Source: Bacillota bacterium
GTDB taxonomy: Bacteria > Bacillota > Clostridia > Lachnospirales > Lachnospiraceae
NCBI GenBank assembly: GCA_023441965.1
Contig: JAEZNB010000057.1
Coordinates: 1 to 24,814, forward strand
Direction: 5' to 3'
DNA length: 24,814 nucleotides
The position numbers were made by a program, and so were the translations under genes. Position 1 is the first letter of the stretch. Every line of letters starts with the position of its first letter. The notes under the pieces were generated by a model. The model saw only the letters and a list, made by a program, of their open reading frames with translations. It was not told the DNA's origin and did no database searches. Positions 1 through 6,506 of the stretch are shown one piece after another.

Positions 1-124
1 TTTTGCCTAATCCTTTCTTCAGATTCCACCTCACGATGGACACCCTTGGCTTTGGCTGTATCCTTCCCACTGCCGGGCGGATTGGGGACTTTCACCCGTT
101 AGAACGTGTGCCCACCGGGCACAC
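1..124 (-). mobile_element. 5' end of a group II intron (class C-like), cut by window edge
   Basis: Read on the minus strand, the intron would begin at 124 with GTGTGCCCGG, followed by GGGTGAAAGTCCC (97-85), AAGGGTGTCC (47-38) and GTGGAATCTGAAG (29-17). This is the order and wording of domain I in bacterial class C group II introns such as the Oceanobacillus iheyensis intron, as I remember that sequence. The first bases also form a hairpin (106-113 with 117-124). The insertion point lies a few bases past the rplT terminator hairpin and in the same orientation, which is the known target preference of class C introns. The rest of the ribozyme and any reverse transcriptase would lie to the left of this window. 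No protein-coding signal was seen here. Confidence 0.8.
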
Positions 125-161
125 AAGGAACCGGAAGAAAGCGCGTAGGCGTTTCTTCCGG
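125..161 (-). terminator. Intrinsic terminator of the infC-rpmI-rplT operon
   Basis: A perfect 10-bp stem (131-140 with 152-161, CCGGAAGAAA/TTTCTTCCGG) can be extended by inner CGC/GCG pairs. On the minus strand it is followed by the short pyrimidine tract TTCCTT. It lies 26 nt past the rplT stop codon. The T tract is short because the intron starts immediately after it. Confidence 0.75.
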
Positions 162-186
162 CTATCGTATGATATATTTGTCTCTC

Positions 187-543
187 TTATGCCAGCTTGG
201 ACTTAGCAAGCTCAGCAAGCTTGGTGAAGCCTGCCGCGTCATTAATTGCAAGCTCGGACAGCATCTTCCTGTTGATATCAACCTGAGCCAGCTTAAGGCC
301 ATGCATCAGCTTGCTGTAGGATAAGCCGTTCATTCTTGCAGCTGCATTAATTCTTGTGATCCATAAGGATCTCATATCTCTCTTTCTCTGCTTTCTGCCT
401 GCAAAAGAAGAGGTCAAAGCTCTCATCACTGACTGCTTTGCAATTCTATATTGTTTTGATCTGGCGCCTCTGTAACCCTTCGCCAGCTTTAATACACGGT
501 TGTGTTTCTTCTTAGCGTTCAATCCGCCTTTTACTCTTGCCAT
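187..543 (-). CDS. rplT: 50S ribosomal protein L20
   Basis: The 118-residue product has the family's usual length and begins MARVKGGLNAKKKHNRVLK, the highly basic N-terminal tail typical of L20. L20 binds 23S rRNA early in large-subunit assembly and, in Firmicutes, represses its own operon by binding the infC leader. The start ATG at 543 has a strong site, AAGGAGG, 9 nt upstream. It is the last gene of infC-rpmI-rplT, 26 nt behind rpmI, and is followed by a hairpin terminator. Identification is secure. Confidence 0.98.
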   Translation of the reverse strand: MARVKGGLNAKKKHNRVLKLAKGYRGARSKQYRIAKQSVMRALTSSFAGRKQRKRDMRSLWITRINAAARMNGLSYSKLMHGLKLAQVDINRKMLSELAINDAAGFTKLAELAKSKLA

Positions 544-569
544 TTTCTATTCCTCCTTATCACCAATCT

Positions 570-767
570 CTACAGATATGGTAAGATTTTCTTCATGTTC
601 TTAATATTAGTTGCATCTGTCATAGCTGCTTTTCTGAGATTTCTCTTTCTTTTAGCGGATTTCTTCGTTAAGATATGGCTCTTGTAAGCCTTCATTCTCT
701 TCAACTTCCCGGTTCCTGTTTTCTTGAAGCGCTTCGCAGCTGCTCTGCTTGTTTTTAACTTAGGCAT
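570..767 (-). CDS. rpmI: 50S ribosomal protein L35
   Basis: This 65-residue, strongly basic protein starts MPKLKTSRAAAKRFKKTGTG, the diagnostic L35 N-terminus, and is of normal family length. It is a structural component of the large ribosomal subunit. The start is preceded by AAGGAGG at good spacing (TTAAGGAGGAAATATC before ATG). It sits between infC and rplT in the standard order and should be cotranscribed with both; no promoter or terminator is seen between the three genes. Confidence 0.98.
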   Translation of the reverse strand: MPKLKTSRAAAKRFKKTGTGKLKRMKAYKSHILTKKSAKRKRNLRKAAMTDATNIKNMKKILPYL

Positions 768-845
768 GATATTTCCTCCTTAATAAATTGTTACAGTCTT
801 TTGGCCGCATCCCTACGGCTTCCGGATTGCTGTTTGTTTAGTATT

Positions 846-1352
846 TTAACGCTTTTCTGATAAGAACATAATCATACTTCTGCCTTCGAGCTTCGCCGGT
901 TTCTCAACTACCGCAATATCCTCGAGCAGGGCAAAGAAGTTATCCAGAATAACCTTGGAAGAATTGGTATGTGCCATCTCACGACCACGGAAACGCAAAG
1001 TGACCTTTACCTTATCACCCTTGGTGATAAACTTTCTGGCCATATTTGCCTTCGTATTTAAATCATTATCATCGATATTCGGTGATAAGCGGATCTCCTT
1101 TACTTCGGTGATCTTCTGTTTCTTTCTGGCTTCCTTCTCTTTTCTGGCCAGCTCATATCTGTATTTTCCGTAATCGATAATCTTACATACCGGTGGTTTC
1201 GCTGTCGGAGCAATCTTTACAAGATCCAGGTTTGCATCCTTCGCAAGCTTCAAAGCATCCTTTGCCGGCATGATTCCAAGCTGCTCTCCGTCCTCACCAA
1301 TCAGGCGGACTTCTTTGTCCCTGATTTGTTCATTAATCATTAAATCGCTAAT
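846..1352 (-). CDS. infC: Translation initiation factor IF-3, AUU start codon
   Basis: IF-3 binds the 30S subunit, prevents premature 50S joining and monitors the initiation codon. The product has the N-domain (INEQIRDKEVRLIGEDGEQLG), the lysine-rich linker around KEKEARKKQK and the C-domain. The first ATG (1340) lies 20 nt from the only good ribosome binding site (GGAGGTG, 1366-1360). An ATT codon at 1352-1350 lies 7 nt from that site and is in frame, adding four residues before the annotated Met (M-S-D-L-M-I-N-E). AUU starts are the rule for infC in Escherichia coli and Bacillus and allow IF-3 to repress its own synthesis by rejecting non-AUG starts. Length is then 168 residues, normal for the family. 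Confidence 0.95.
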   Translation of the reverse strand: MSDLMINEQIRDKEVRLIGEDGEQLGIMPAKDALKLAKDANLDLVKIAPTAKPPVCKIIDYGKYRYELARKEKEARKKQKITEVKEIRLSPNIDDNDLNTKANMARKFITKGDKVKVTLRFRGREMAHTNSSKVILDNFFALLEDIAVVEKPAKLEGRSMIMFLSEKR

Positions 1353-1616
1353 AGTACTGCACCTCCATAGGTTAAATCTACACTATACAGTTCCATCGGC
1401 TTACGCCGAGCCGCAGATCTTCTGCCGGCTTTACATCCACATAAAAAAGGTGGATAACAAAGATTATCCACCTACAGATTCATAGCATTCTATATCTCAC
1501 GAATGAAATAATAAATGATTCTGATGTCATGACCCGTTCGCTGTAATACTCGCTTACGCTAAGGGTGAGAGATGGATCCTCTTCTTTACTCTGTGAAGCT
1601 GATTAAGGTTCACAGC
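1353..1616 (-). promoter_or_regulatory. infC operon leader with attenuator (L20-leader type)
   Basis: About 265 nt separate the predicted transcription start from infC. On the minus strand the leader contains a perfect 10-bp terminator hairpin (1464-1473 with 1448-1457, loop 1458-1463) followed by six T residues (1448-1443), well before infC. Between this and the ribosome binding site are two more hairpins: AGCCGGCAGA...TCTGCGGCT, and TCGGC-GTAA-GCCGA with a GNRA-type tetraloop. In Firmicutes, L20 binds an rRNA-like fold in this leader and promotes termination. That this leader works the same way is inferred from position and architecture; I did not match the L20-binding core itself. Confidence 0.75.
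1443..1473 (-). terminator. Attenuator hairpin inside infC leader
   Basis: The stem AGGTGGATAA/TTATCCACCT has no mismatch and a 6-nt loop, and is followed directly by TTTTTTAT on the minus strand. It lies about 90 nt before the infC start and after the operon promoter, so it can only act as a conditional stop for the operon. Confidence 0.85.
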
Positions 1617-1622
1617 GAACTA

Positions 1623-1651
1623 ATTATAACATGCCACAGCTTTCCTGTCAA
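1623..1651 (-). promoter_or_regulatory. Sigma-A promoter of infC-rpmI-rplT
   Basis: On the minus strand, TTGACA (1651-1646), a 17-bp spacer and TATAAT (1628-1623): a perfect consensus promoter. It lies just past the stop codon of the ECF S component gene, giving an expected start near 1616. Confidence 0.92.
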
Positions 1652-1671
1652 TCAGTTTCTATCTATTCCTC

Positions 1672-2283
1672 TTACTTTTTCGCTAATACGTCCAGGGTCT
1701 TTGAAATCGCTGTTCCCAGAACGAAGCATACAGCAGCTTCAATCAATCCGTTTACACCAACAAAAGCGAGGATAAAGGTAAAGACATTCTCTGTACCCAG
1801 GGTATCGGCGAAGCCCTGAAGGTAGTCTGTCTGGTAAAAGAACAAAACCAGAGTGCCCATAAAGAATACCGTATTCAGCAGGGGGCCGGCCAGATTTGCC
1901 ACCGCATAGGAGATGCCCTTCAATTTTGTTTTATCTATTTTCTTCATACCGATAAAGATGAGTCCGGCCAACCATCCCATCAGTATTCTGGGAATCATAG
2001 TCACGATGAAGGTTCCGATTGGGTTGATACCTAACAGAGTAGCACCGAAAGCACTGATTCCGAAGCATTGAATAAAGCTGGTCAGTCCGAACATACCGCC
2101 CAGAATTGCCCCTGCTACCGGGCCCAGAACTATTGCACCTACGGTGACAGGTACAACCAACAAGGTGATTTCCAGACCGGGCGTCTTAATATATCCGATC
2201 GGAGTAAATGCCATAAGAAAAATAATTGCTGAAAATAGTGCCAGCTGTACCAGCTTGATGGTACGAAGATTTGTTGTTGTCAT
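1672..2283 (-). CDS. ECF transporter S component (vitamin uptake, substrate uncertain)
   Basis: This integral membrane protein of 203 residues has about five to six hydrophobic segments and the glycine-rich stretch LGPVAGAILGGMFGLTSF (53-70) typical of the ECF substrate-binding (S component) family. S components bind a vitamin or related micronutrient and are driven by a shared EcfA-EcfA'-EcfT module encoded elsewhere. The overall sequence resembles S components annotated for pantothenate, but folate, cobalamin or other substrates cannot be excluded. Start choice: ATG at 2283 has AGGAGG 6 nt upstream; an in-frame ATG at 2301 would put that site inside the gene. It has its own promoter and a long attenuated leader. 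No terminator is seen before the infC promoter. Confidence 0.85.
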   Translation of the reverse strand: MTTTNLRTIKLVQLALFSAIIFLMAFTPIGYIKTPGLEITLLVVPVTVGAIVLGPVAGAILGGMFGLTSFIQCFGISAFGATLLGINPIGTFIVTMIPRILMGWLAGLIFIGMKKIDKTKLKGISYAVANLAGPLLNTVFFMGTLVLFFYQTDYLQGFADTLGTENVFTFILAFVGVNGLIEAAVCFVLGTAISKTLDVLAKK

Positions 2284-2688
2284 ATCTTTCCTCCTTTTCA
2301 TACTAAGCTAACAGTCTTGCTGTTAGTATTGGATTCAGATAGCCATTTCATGTGAACTAAGAATCTGCCGATGCAGACTCCAAGCACGGCCGCATAGCCG
2401 TCAGGTCAGATAAAAAAAGCACCGATGTGATTCAACCATAAGAGAACGGATGAATACATAGCGGCGCAGCGATTATCGAACCTAATGAAAATAAAACTCT
2501 CAGTTCCTGCCGTTATGGTCAAGACTATCCCTATCCTGGTTTATGTAACGATTCCGCTGCCAGGCTCAAGCCCGCAGCAATCCCGTGAAGCAGCAGCCTT
2601 CCGGTCCTGTGGCTTCTCGCTTTTCGTCTCCTTAGGAGTACGGTAGCTGTTACCGCAAGCGGACCTATCACTTCTGTTCTTCCTGGAT
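2284..2688 (-). ncRNA. Structured 5' leader of the ECF gene, candidate riboswitch of unknown class
   Basis: About 405 nt between the predicted start site and the gene hold no coding sequence but several strong hairpins on the minus strand. They are CGGTA/TACCG (2651-2655 with 2641-2645), CTCC/GGAG (2635-2638 with 2628-2631), GAAGC/GCTTC (2612-2616 with 2587-2591) and a long stem at 2580-2554 (TTGCTGC...GCAGCGG with an inner GGC-TTGA-GCC). A rho-independent terminator follows at 2467-2412 and a further CTAACAG/CTGTTAG hairpin lies just before the ribosome binding site. Leaders of this shape ahead of vitamin transporters are normally riboswitches. I compared it by eye with TPP, FMN, cobalamin, THF, preQ1, SAM, lysine, T-box and c-di-GMP cores and found no convincing match. 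Confidence 0.55.
2412..2467 (-). terminator. Attenuator terminator in ECF-gene leader
   Basis: On the minus strand GCGCCG (2467-2462) pairs with CGGTGC (2424-2419), with inner ATG/CAT and ATTCA/TGAAT pairs forming a long interrupted stem, followed by seven T residues (2418-2412). It lies about 130 nt before the gene and after the promoter. The segment CGCTGC at 2471-2466 overlaps the 5' arm and is complementary to GCAGCG at 2560-2555 upstream, so a competing fold is possible. Confidence 0.7.
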
Positions 2689-2694
2689 GCTAAT

Positions 2695-2723
2695 ATCATA
2701 AAGGATGTTTTATGAAAATGCAA
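2695..2723 (-). promoter_or_regulatory. Promoter of the ECF S component leader
   Basis: TTGCAT (2723-2718), 17-bp spacer, TATGAT (2700-2695) on the minus strand, just past the CPBP protease stop codon. Confidence 0.75.
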
Positions 2724-2735
2724 GAAAAATTATGT

Positions 2736-3518
2736 TTATTCATCACAAGAATTTTGCTCGTTCCTCCGATAGACCAGATAGCAGAGCAGAACCGAGACCA
2801 GCAGTCCAAGCACGGCAGACAGCACAAAGGAGGCTGTGGAATTGGGAAGCAGTACCACCAGAAAGGCAGCTCCGTTAATTGCCATATGAAGCAGAACAGA
2901 GGCTGTTAAGGAGCGGAAGCTTCTTCTTACATAACCAAGCAGCAGACCAATGCTAAAGGCATAGATTCCCTGGATGATATTCCAATGGTAGATACCGAAG
3001 GCCGCTGCCTGTATCAGGTTTGCGCCATAAAAGGGCAGGTCTGCCTTCAGCTTCTCCAGCATTACTCCTCGGAAGATCAGCTCCTCCGTGATGGGGGCGA
3101 TAAGAACAACATAAAGGAGCACCATAGGAAGCCTGTGATTCAGGATAGAGCCTACCACCTGCATATAATTACTGAACAGCTGACGGAAGATCGGCTGCAG
3201 GAGGCTCAGCATACCGGAGATGGCAAACTGGGTTGTAATCCCTAAGCCGATGAGCAGCAGGATACTTCTTAGCCCAACTACCTGTCTGGGTATAACCAGC
3301 CTAGGATAATGCATTGTAGACTTATACCAGAAGAAAAAGAACAGACCGCACAGAAGGGCTGACAATACCCCTATGTCATACAGGGTGATGGCTTCCCACC
3401 CGTGCAGTGGTAAGGTTTCCCTTAAGGCAATATCAAGTAAAGTGATCAGGGAATACTGTAAAAGTATGGCTGCAAAAAAGGGTAGAAGTCCTTGGATCAG
3501 TCCGCTCAGTCTTTTCAT
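2736..3518 (-). CDS. CPBP family intramembrane glutamic endopeptidase (CAAX/Abi)
   Basis: This 260-residue polytopic membrane protein carries the three CPBP motifs. EELIFR is at 145-150 (the catalytic glutamate pair and arginine), a His within IYHWN at 178 and a His-Asn within HMAIN at 211-215. Members cleave prenylated or other membrane proteins, or act in bacteriocin self-immunity; the substrate here is unknown. The ATG at 3518 is chosen because AAGGAG lies 7 nt before it, whereas the in-frame ATG at 3524 almost touches that site. It has its own promoter 30 nt upstream and no evident operon partner; it ends 13 nt before the -35 of the ECF leader promoter. Confidence 0.9.
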   Translation of the reverse strand: MKRLSGLIQGLLPFFAAILLQYSLITLLDIALRETLPLHGWEAITLYDIGVLSALLCGLFFFFWYKSTMHYPRLVIPRQVVGLRSILLLIGLGITTQFAISGMLSLLQPIFRQLFSNYMQVVGSILNHRLPMVLLYVVLIAPITEELIFRGVMLEKLKADLPFYGANLIQAAAFGIYHWNIIQGIYAFSIGLLLGYVRRSFRSLTASVLLHMAINGAAFLVVLLPNSTASFVLSAVLGLLVSVLLCYLVYRRNEQNSCDE

Positions 3519-3547
3519 ACGCATTCTCCTTCTGATTTCTTCTCCTC

Positions 3548-3577
3548 ATCATACCCGTAAGAGGATCTGACTGTCAA
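3548..3577 (-). promoter_or_regulatory. Promoter of the CPBP protease gene
   Basis: TTGACA (3577-3572), 18-bp spacer, TATGAT (3553-3548) on the minus strand. The 5' untranslated region would be about 25 nt. Confidence 0.8.
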
Positions 3578-3620
3578 TGATGATAACACCGGCTCGTATT
3601 GCTATTCTATCGTATTACAA

Positions 3621-3692
3621 ACAGAAAAGAGGTGCCGGGACAAGCGGACCTTCAGGGACAAGCCCCTGTCTCCGGCCATTCACGGCACCTCT
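3621..3692 (-). terminator. Terminator of cellobiose phosphorylase gene
   Basis: Stem AGAGGTGCCG/CGGCACCTCT (3692-3683 with 3637-3628), perfect over 10 bp, with an internal hairpin centred on CAGGG/CCCTG, followed by TTTTCTGTTT on the minus strand. It lies 18 nt past the stop codon. Confidence 0.85.
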
Positions 3693-3709
3693 TCGTATCA
3701 TCCTATGCT

Positions 3710-6148
3710 TTAGCCTAAGATAACCTCGGCTTCATGAAGCTTTTGATCACCGAAGAGCGGAAGGATATTTCCTTTCACTTCCTTCCCATCCACAGTAAGC
3801 TTTGCGATACCGGAGGATACATGGTTGGGATTCTTAACTGTAATCTGATACAGATCTCCACGGAATTCCCTGGTAATCATATATCCATCCCAAGCGTTAG
3901 GGATAGAAGGATCGATTCTTAATCCATCATACTCCGGCTTCACACCCAGAATATACTGGGAGATCGCCACAAAATTCCAGGAGGCGGTACCGGTCAGCCA
4001 GGAGTTCTTCGCCTCACCAAAGCGTTTTGCATCCTTACCGGCTACCATCTGTGAATATACATAGGGCTCCAGGCGGTGGATCTCGGAATATTCCTCCGTA
4101 TAAGCCGGTGCGATTCTTGTATAATAATCAAAGGCCTTATCTCCTCTGCCCACCAAGGCTTCTGCCGCCATGATCCAGGCATTGTTATGGCAGAAGATAC
4201 CGGCATTTTCCTTATAGCCGGCAGGATAGGTGGAGATTTCGCCATACTCGACATAGTATTTTGTAAAGGCTGGATTCTGAAGCACCAGACCATACTTGGT
4301 TCCAAGACGCTCCTCTACGGCATCCAGGGCCTGCAGGGCCTTGCCATCCTCCGTACCGCAGTTGCCCATGATGCACATACCCTGGGACTCAATGAAGATC
4401 TTGCCTTCTTCATTCTCCTCGCTGCCGATCTTTCTGCCAAAGTCATCATAGGCTCTTAAGAACCAGCTGCCATCCCAGCCATGCTTCATGACTGTTTCCC
4501 GCATCTTCTTCACTTCCTGCGCTGCCAGAAGGGCTTCCTCGGTCTTACCCATCTGATTCAGAAGCTGGATATACTCGTCTCCGATATAGCAGAACATACC
4601 TGCGATAAATACGGATTCTGCTACCTTACCATCCTTGCTGGTGGTAGTCTGGAAGGATTCGCCCGGCTCTGTGGAGAAGCAGTTCAGGTTCAAACAGTCG
4701 TTCCAGTCCGCACGGCCGATCAGAGGAAGGCCATGAGGTCCGAGATTATTAAGCACATGGTCAAAGGATCTCTTTAAATGATCCAACAGCGGTGTGCTGG
4801 TGCTTTCGTCATTGTCAAAGGGAGTCATAACGTCCAGGATCGAATAATCCCCGGTTTCCTTAATATATGCCACCACTGCAAGGATCAGCCACAAAGGATC
4901 GTCATTAAAGTTACCGCCGATCTCATCATTACCTTTCTTGGTAAGCGGCTGATACTGATGATATGCTCCTCCGTCCTGCAGCTGGGTGGAAGCCAGATCA
5001 ATGATCCTCTCCCTGGCCCGATCCGGTATCTGATGGACAAAGCCCAAGAGATCCTGATTAGAATCACGGAAGCCCATACCCCGGCCGATACCTGATTCAA
5101 AATAGGAGGCACTTCTGGACAGGTTAAAGGTCACCATGCACTGATACTGATTCCAGATATTTACCATACGGTTCAGCTTCTCATCCGCAGAACGGACGGT
5201 ATACTTGGATAAGAGCTTGTCCCAGTACTGTGCAAGCTCATCAAAGGCCCTGTCTACCGCTTCCGTAGTGGAGAAGGTGGCGATCATGTCCTCAGCTTTC
5301 TTCTTATTAATCACATTCTTGCTTTCCCATTTTTCTTCGAAAGCATTCTCAATATAACCCAGGAGGAAGATGTATTCCCTGGACTCTCCCGGTTCCAGCT
5401 CTACGTTCAGGCAGTGGGAGGCAATCGGATGCCAGCCGTCTGCGACAGAGTTATTGGCCTTGCCGGCATAAACAGCCTGAGGATTCTCAAAACCATTATA
5501 GGTTCCCATAAAGCTCTCACGGTCGGAATCAAAGCCCTCGATCGGAGCATTTACGGAGAAGAAGGCATAGTGATTACGCCTCTCCTTATATTCGGTCTTA
5601 TGATAAATAACAGAGCCCTTTACCTCCACCTCACCGGTGCTGTAATTTCTCTGGAAATTTGTCATATCGTCCAAGGCGTTCCATAAGCACCATTCCACGA
5701 AGGAGAACAGCTTGACCTGCTTCTTTCCGGCGGATGTATTCCTCACGATTACTCTGTGAACCTCGGCATTGGTATTCATCGGAACGAAAAATGTGATATC
5801 GGTTGCTACTCCTCCCCGCTCCCCGGAGATTTTCGTATAGCCCATACCATGTCTGCACTCATAATGCTCCAGTTCCTTCTTCGCAGGAGCCCAGCCCGGT
5901 GACCAGACATCCCCGCCGTCATTGATATAATAGTAACGTCCGCCGCCTAAATCCAGGGGAACATTATTATATCTGAAGCGGGTGATTCTGCGCAGCTTTG
6001 CATCCTTATAAAAACTATAGCCCCCTGCAGTATTGGATATCAGTGAAAAATACTCCTGGGAACCCAAATAGTTAATCCAAGGATACGGTGTTTTCGGAGT
6101 AGTAATGACATACTCCTTCTTTGAGTCATCAAAATAGCCGTATTGCAT
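3710..6148 (-). CDS. cbp: Cellobiose phosphorylase (GH94)
   Basis: Cellobiose phosphorylase splits cellobiose with phosphate into alpha-glucose 1-phosphate and glucose in the cytoplasm, saving ATP during cellulose use. The 812 residues match clostridial Cbp (about 811 residues) nearly end to end by recall: FFDD/YFDDSKKEYVIT start, NYLG..FSLISNTAGGYSFY, and the catalytic-domain signature GRADWNDCLN at 478-487, whose Asp484 is the predicted general acid. There is no signal peptide, as expected. The start ATG has AAGGAGG 8 nt upstream. A weak -35 and a cre-like site over it suggest catabolite or substrate control. It is monocistronic: own promoter, own terminator. GH94 also contains cellodextrin and chitobiose phosphorylases, but length and sequence favour cellobiose. 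Confidence 0.95.
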   Translation of the reverse strand: MQYGYFDDSKKEYVITTPKTPYPWINYLGSQEYFSLISNTAGGYSFYKDAKLRRITRFRYNNVPLDLGGGRYYYINDGGDVWSPGWAPAKKELEHYECRHGMGYTKISGERGGVATDITFFVPMNTNAEVHRVIVRNTSAGKKQVKLFSFVEWCLWNALDDMTNFQRNYSTGEVEVKGSVIYHKTEYKERRNHYAFFSVNAPIEGFDSDRESFMGTYNGFENPQAVYAGKANNSVADGWHPIASHCLNVELEPGESREYIFLLGYIENAFEEKWESKNVINKKKAEDMIATFSTTEAVDRAFDELAQYWDKLLSKYTVRSADEKLNRMVNIWNQYQCMVTFNLSRSASYFESGIGRGMGFRDSNQDLLGFVHQIPDRARERIIDLASTQLQDGGAYHQYQPLTKKGNDEIGGNFNDDPLWLILAVVAYIKETGDYSILDVMTPFDNDESTSTPLLDHLKRSFDHVLNNLGPHGLPLIGRADWNDCLNLNCFSTEPGESFQTTTSKDGKVAESVFIAGMFCYIGDEYIQLLNQMGKTEEALLAAQEVKKMRETVMKHGWDGSWFLRAYDDFGRKIGSEENEEGKIFIESQGMCIMGNCGTEDGKALQALDAVEERLGTKYGLVLQNPAFTKYYVEYGEISTYPAGYKENAGIFCHNNAWIMAAEALVGRGDKAFDYYTRIAPAYTEEYSEIHRLEPYVYSQMVAGKDAKRFGEAKNSWLTGTASWNFVAISQYILGVKPEYDGLRIDPSIPNAWDGYMITREFRGDLYQITVKNPNHVSSGIAKLTVDGKEVKGNILPLFGDQKLHEAEVILG

Positions 6149-6188
6149 GAAAAAACCTCCTTATTTATTATTACTCTCCAACATTTCT

Positions 6189-6217
6189 ATTATATATGGT
6201 ACTTGTTATAAGCGCAA
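6189..6217 (-). promoter_or_regulatory. Promoter of cellobiose phosphorylase
   Basis: On the minus strand TATAAT (6194-6189) has TTGCGC (6217-6212) 17 bp upstream. The -35 matches consensus in only three positions, which fits a regulated promoter. The operator-like site at 6203-6221 covers it. Confidence 0.6.
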
Positions 6218-6221
6218 ACAA
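6203..6221. promoter_or_regulatory. cre-like / LacI-family operator candidate
   Basis: TTGTTATAAGCGCAAACAA has TTGTT/AACAA inverted ends and contains TATAAGCGCAAACA, one mismatch from the CcpA cre consensus TGNAANCGNWNNCW. It overlaps the cbp -35. A near copy, TATAAGTGCAAACG, lies at 6318-6331 just past the start of the divergent transcript. Binding by CcpA or a sugar-specific LacI-family repressor is inference. Confidence 0.45.
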
Positions 6222-6275
6222 ATTATTAAGGAATGTTTAAAAAAGTTAGAATTACCCTAGATACCCTTCTTTCGA

Positions 6276-6304
6276 TTGACATATGTTCATAATTTCAATA
6301 TACT
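6276..6304 (+). promoter_or_regulatory. Promoter of the 614-residue membrane protein gene
   Basis: TTGACA (6276-6281), 17-bp spacer, TATACT (6299-6304), close to consensus on the plus strand; expected start near 6311. Flanked by ACCCTAG (6254-6260) and CTAGGGT (6303-6309), an inverted pair. Confidence 0.88.
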
Positions 6305-6310
6305 AGGGTT

Positions 6311-6506
6311 AGAATTATATAAGTGCAAACGACTGATCAGCCCGTAATATTGCGGTTAGGACCGTCTATGCATCCTAAATGCAATCCCCTGCAGGAAAGC
6401 GGGGAAACAGGTGTATGTAAGGTGCTGATGTCCGGAGGCAAGGTCAGTTTTTCATTTATAATTTAATGTAACATACACTTGTATCAGAAAGATAGGGGGA
6501 AATAAA
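6311..6506 (+). ncRNA. Structured 5' leader, candidate cis-regulatory RNA
   Basis: The 195-nt leader between promoter and start codon can fold into a closed multi-branch structure. GAC(6331-6333)/GTC(6430-6432) plus ATCAGC(6336-6341)/GCTGAT(6424-6429) form a basal stem with a TG bulge. It encloses CCGTA-ATAT-TGCGG (6342-6355), TGCAT-CCTAA-ATGCA (6369-6383) and CCCC(T)GC...GCGGGG (6386-6404). No terminator with a long T run is present, though GGTCAG-TTTTT follows the basal stem. I recognise no Rfam class. Any ligand is unknown. Confidence 0.4.

Noticed and set aside
3..206. Open frame on the plus strand at the left edge, taken at first as a transposase tail
   Set aside because: The minus strand reads as group II intron domain I, with several ordered conserved blocks, and the plus-strand translation shows no transposase motif.
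2560..2660. Cobalamin riboswitch in the ECF leader (GAAGCCACAGG and CCGGAAGGC look vaguely similar)
   Set aside because: The B12-box wording, the GGTGNNANTCC block and the order of elements do not fit; the likeness is limited to short GC-rich strings.
4076..4459. Long plus-strand open frames inside the cellobiose phosphorylase gene
   Set aside because: They are antisense shadows of a strongly conserved enzyme, have no ribosome binding sites and no recognisable products.
6421..6450. SRP RNA apical motif (GTCCGGAGGCAAGGTCAG)
   Set aside because: The order and the GNRA/asymmetric-loop layout of SRP domain IV are not present.
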